The position numbers and the translations under genes are program-made. Positions 63,214 to 64,000 of a stretch of DNA of 64,000 nt are shown piece after piece; position 1 is the stretch's first letter; the number at the start of each line of letters is the position of its first letter. The DNA comes from Mycobacterium attenuatum (GTDB taxonomy: Bacteria > Actinomycetota > Actinomycetes > Mycobacteriales > Mycobacteriaceae), in contig NZ_UPHT01000005.1 in assembly GCF_900566085.1 (NCBI RefSeq), positions 36,979 through 100,978 on the forward strand, written 5' to 3'. The notes below the pieces were generated by a model. The model ran no database searches. It was not told the DNA's origin and worked only from the letters and a program-made list of their open reading frames with translations.

Positions 63214-64000
63214 ATGCGGACGCAGGCCTTGGCGGCGCCGTTGACCGTGTGGGTCGGCACGACCATGTACACCTTTGCGCCTGGCCGCGACGTCACGGTG
63301 GGCCGCGACATCCGGTCGGACGTCTGCCTGGACGGGCCCGACAGCACCTGGGTGTCGCGTGAGCACCTCGTGCTGAGGTTCGACGGCGCCCACTGGGTGG
63401 TGATCGACCGCAGCCGAAACGGCACCTATCTGGACGGCGTGCGGGTGTCGAGGGCCACCATCCGAAGTGGTCAGCACATCACCGCCGGCGACCCGCACCG
63501 GGGACCACGGCTGATTTTCCAGCCCGGCGTCCCGACCGGCGCGGCCGTACCGGGCGCCCGGACTGGCCCCGCTGCGCTTACCGCGCCGAGTCGACCGCCC
63601 GACCCGGTCCCGAGTACGCCAAATCCGCCACCGACGCAGGCCCCGACCCTGCCCGGGTTTCCGGCGGTCCGGCTGCACCCGCCGTCCGGGCCGCCCGACG
63701 AGCCCACACCATTCGAGCCGGCCTCACCCGGTGAGCCCAGCTCACCCGAGCCGGCGTCACTCAGCGAGCCAGCACCGGAGCCGCCGCCGCCCGGCGAGCC
63801 GGCTCCGGCCGACTCGTCCCCGGCGGCCGAACCCGCGACGGTAGGCCTCGAGCCGACCGCCGAACTGCCCGAACGCGGCGCTGCAACGGGTGAGTCGGCC
63901 GAACCGGACGACTCCCGGCCTGGGGAGTCCGCCGCCGGGGCCGCGGCAAGCGCCGGACCCAAGCCCCCAGAGCCCAAGCCCCCAGAGCCCAAGCCCCCAG
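63214..64000 (+). CDS. FHA-domain protein with long Pro/Glu-rich linker (runs off the right edge)
   Basis: An open frame starts at the ATG at 63214 (GGAAGGTGGCAGCC upstream) and is still open at 64000, 262 codons. Residues 11-100 form a forkhead-associated domain: VTVGRDIRSDVCLDGPDS, STWVSREHLVLRF and DRSRNGTYLDGVRV, with the G-R, S-x-x-H and N-G-T elements for phosphothreonine binding. After that comes a disordered Pro/Glu/Ser-rich linker with KPPEP units in tandem at the edge (63960-64000). Mycobacterial relatives with this start include FHA-ABC transporters of the Rv1747 type. What follows is outside the window. Confidence 0.85.
   Translation, partial: MRTQALAAPLTVWVGTTMYTFAPGRDVTVGRDIRSDVCLDGPDSTWVSREHLVLRFDGAHWVVIDRSRNGTYLDGVRVSRATIRSGQHITAGDPHRGPRLIFQPGVPTGAAVPGARTGPAALTAPSRPPDPVPSTPNPPPTQAPTLPGFPAVRLHPPSGPPDEPTPFEPASPGEPSSPEPASLSEPAPEPPPPGEPAPADSSPAAEPATVGLEPTAELPERGAATGESAEPDDSRPGESAAGAAASAGPKPPEPKPPEPKPP

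Overview
The window is chromosomal DNA of a slow-growing, non-tuberculous Mycobacterium fairly close to the M. tuberculosis complex (M. kansasii/M. marinum type; species not proven). The evidence is the high GC content, a PE_PGRS gene, an antigen-85 mycolyltransferase (fbpC), an L,D-transpeptidase, F420-type enzymes, MmpL, and a MIRU array between treS and mak. From memory of the M. tuberculosis H37Rv map, the backbone follows Rv0107c to Rv0137c: ctpI (cut by the left edge), a small Rv0108c-like gene, PE_PGRS1, rhomboid Rv0110, acyltransferase Rv0111, ldtA, oxyS, oxcA, fadD7, fusA2, Rv0121c, pepA, treS, mak, a DUF1275 gene, fbpC, htdZ, fadE1, Rv0133, ephF, Rv0135c, cyp138 and msrA. Blocks that I do not recall from H37Rv interrupt it.

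Region by region: 1-3.9 kb holds ctpI(N), PE_PGRS1 and a rhomboid/SRPBCC pair. 4.2-16.5 kb is a catabolic island of ten genes: a divergent pair of operons around two copies of a GTC-N2-GAC operator, with its own GntR/HutC regulator, acyl-CoA ligase, SMP-30-like lactonase, Rieske oxygenase, LLM oxidoreductase, Baeyer-Villiger monooxygenase, three SDRs and a CoA-transferase. 16.7-18.7 kb is an OafA-like acyltransferase, followed by a frameshifted ankyrin pseudogene. 19.6-22.1 kb carries an M-box (ykoK) Mg2+ riboswitch, a Pro-containing 24-codon upstream ORF, a 64-residue small gene and an NRAMP-related transporter whose metal-site motifs match the magnesium-transporting branch. 22.2-31.7 kb returns to the backbone (ldtA, oxyS, oxcA/fadD7, fusA2).

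31.8-37.3 kb has pepA and the trehalose-to-maltose-1-phosphate genes treS and mak, separated by a MIRU-02-type array of five identical 53-bp units plus one degenerate unit. 37.4-43.2 kb has fbpC, a GT2 glycosyltransferase fused to a degenerate cyclic-nucleotide-binding domain, htdZ and fadE1. 43.3-50.0 kb looks like a stress and lipid block: a small gene and a large catalase with strong SigF-type promoters, then a TetR/ferredoxin-reductase/desaturase module with palindromes on both start codons. 50.2-54.7 kb holds SRPBCC, LLM, DUF1214, TetR and sulfotransferase genes. 54.8-59.6 kb is the ephF-cyp138-msrA backbone with an inserted alcohol dehydrogenase/molbindin pair. 59.6-64 kb has an MmpL transporter and the start of an FHA-domain protein.

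The most interesting candidates are the M-box/uORF/NRAMP magnesium unit, the GntR-controlled ring-oxidation island, the chain of overlapping micro-ORFs in the MIRU array, and three near-perfect SigF promoters (ldtA, a 73-residue gene, catalase).
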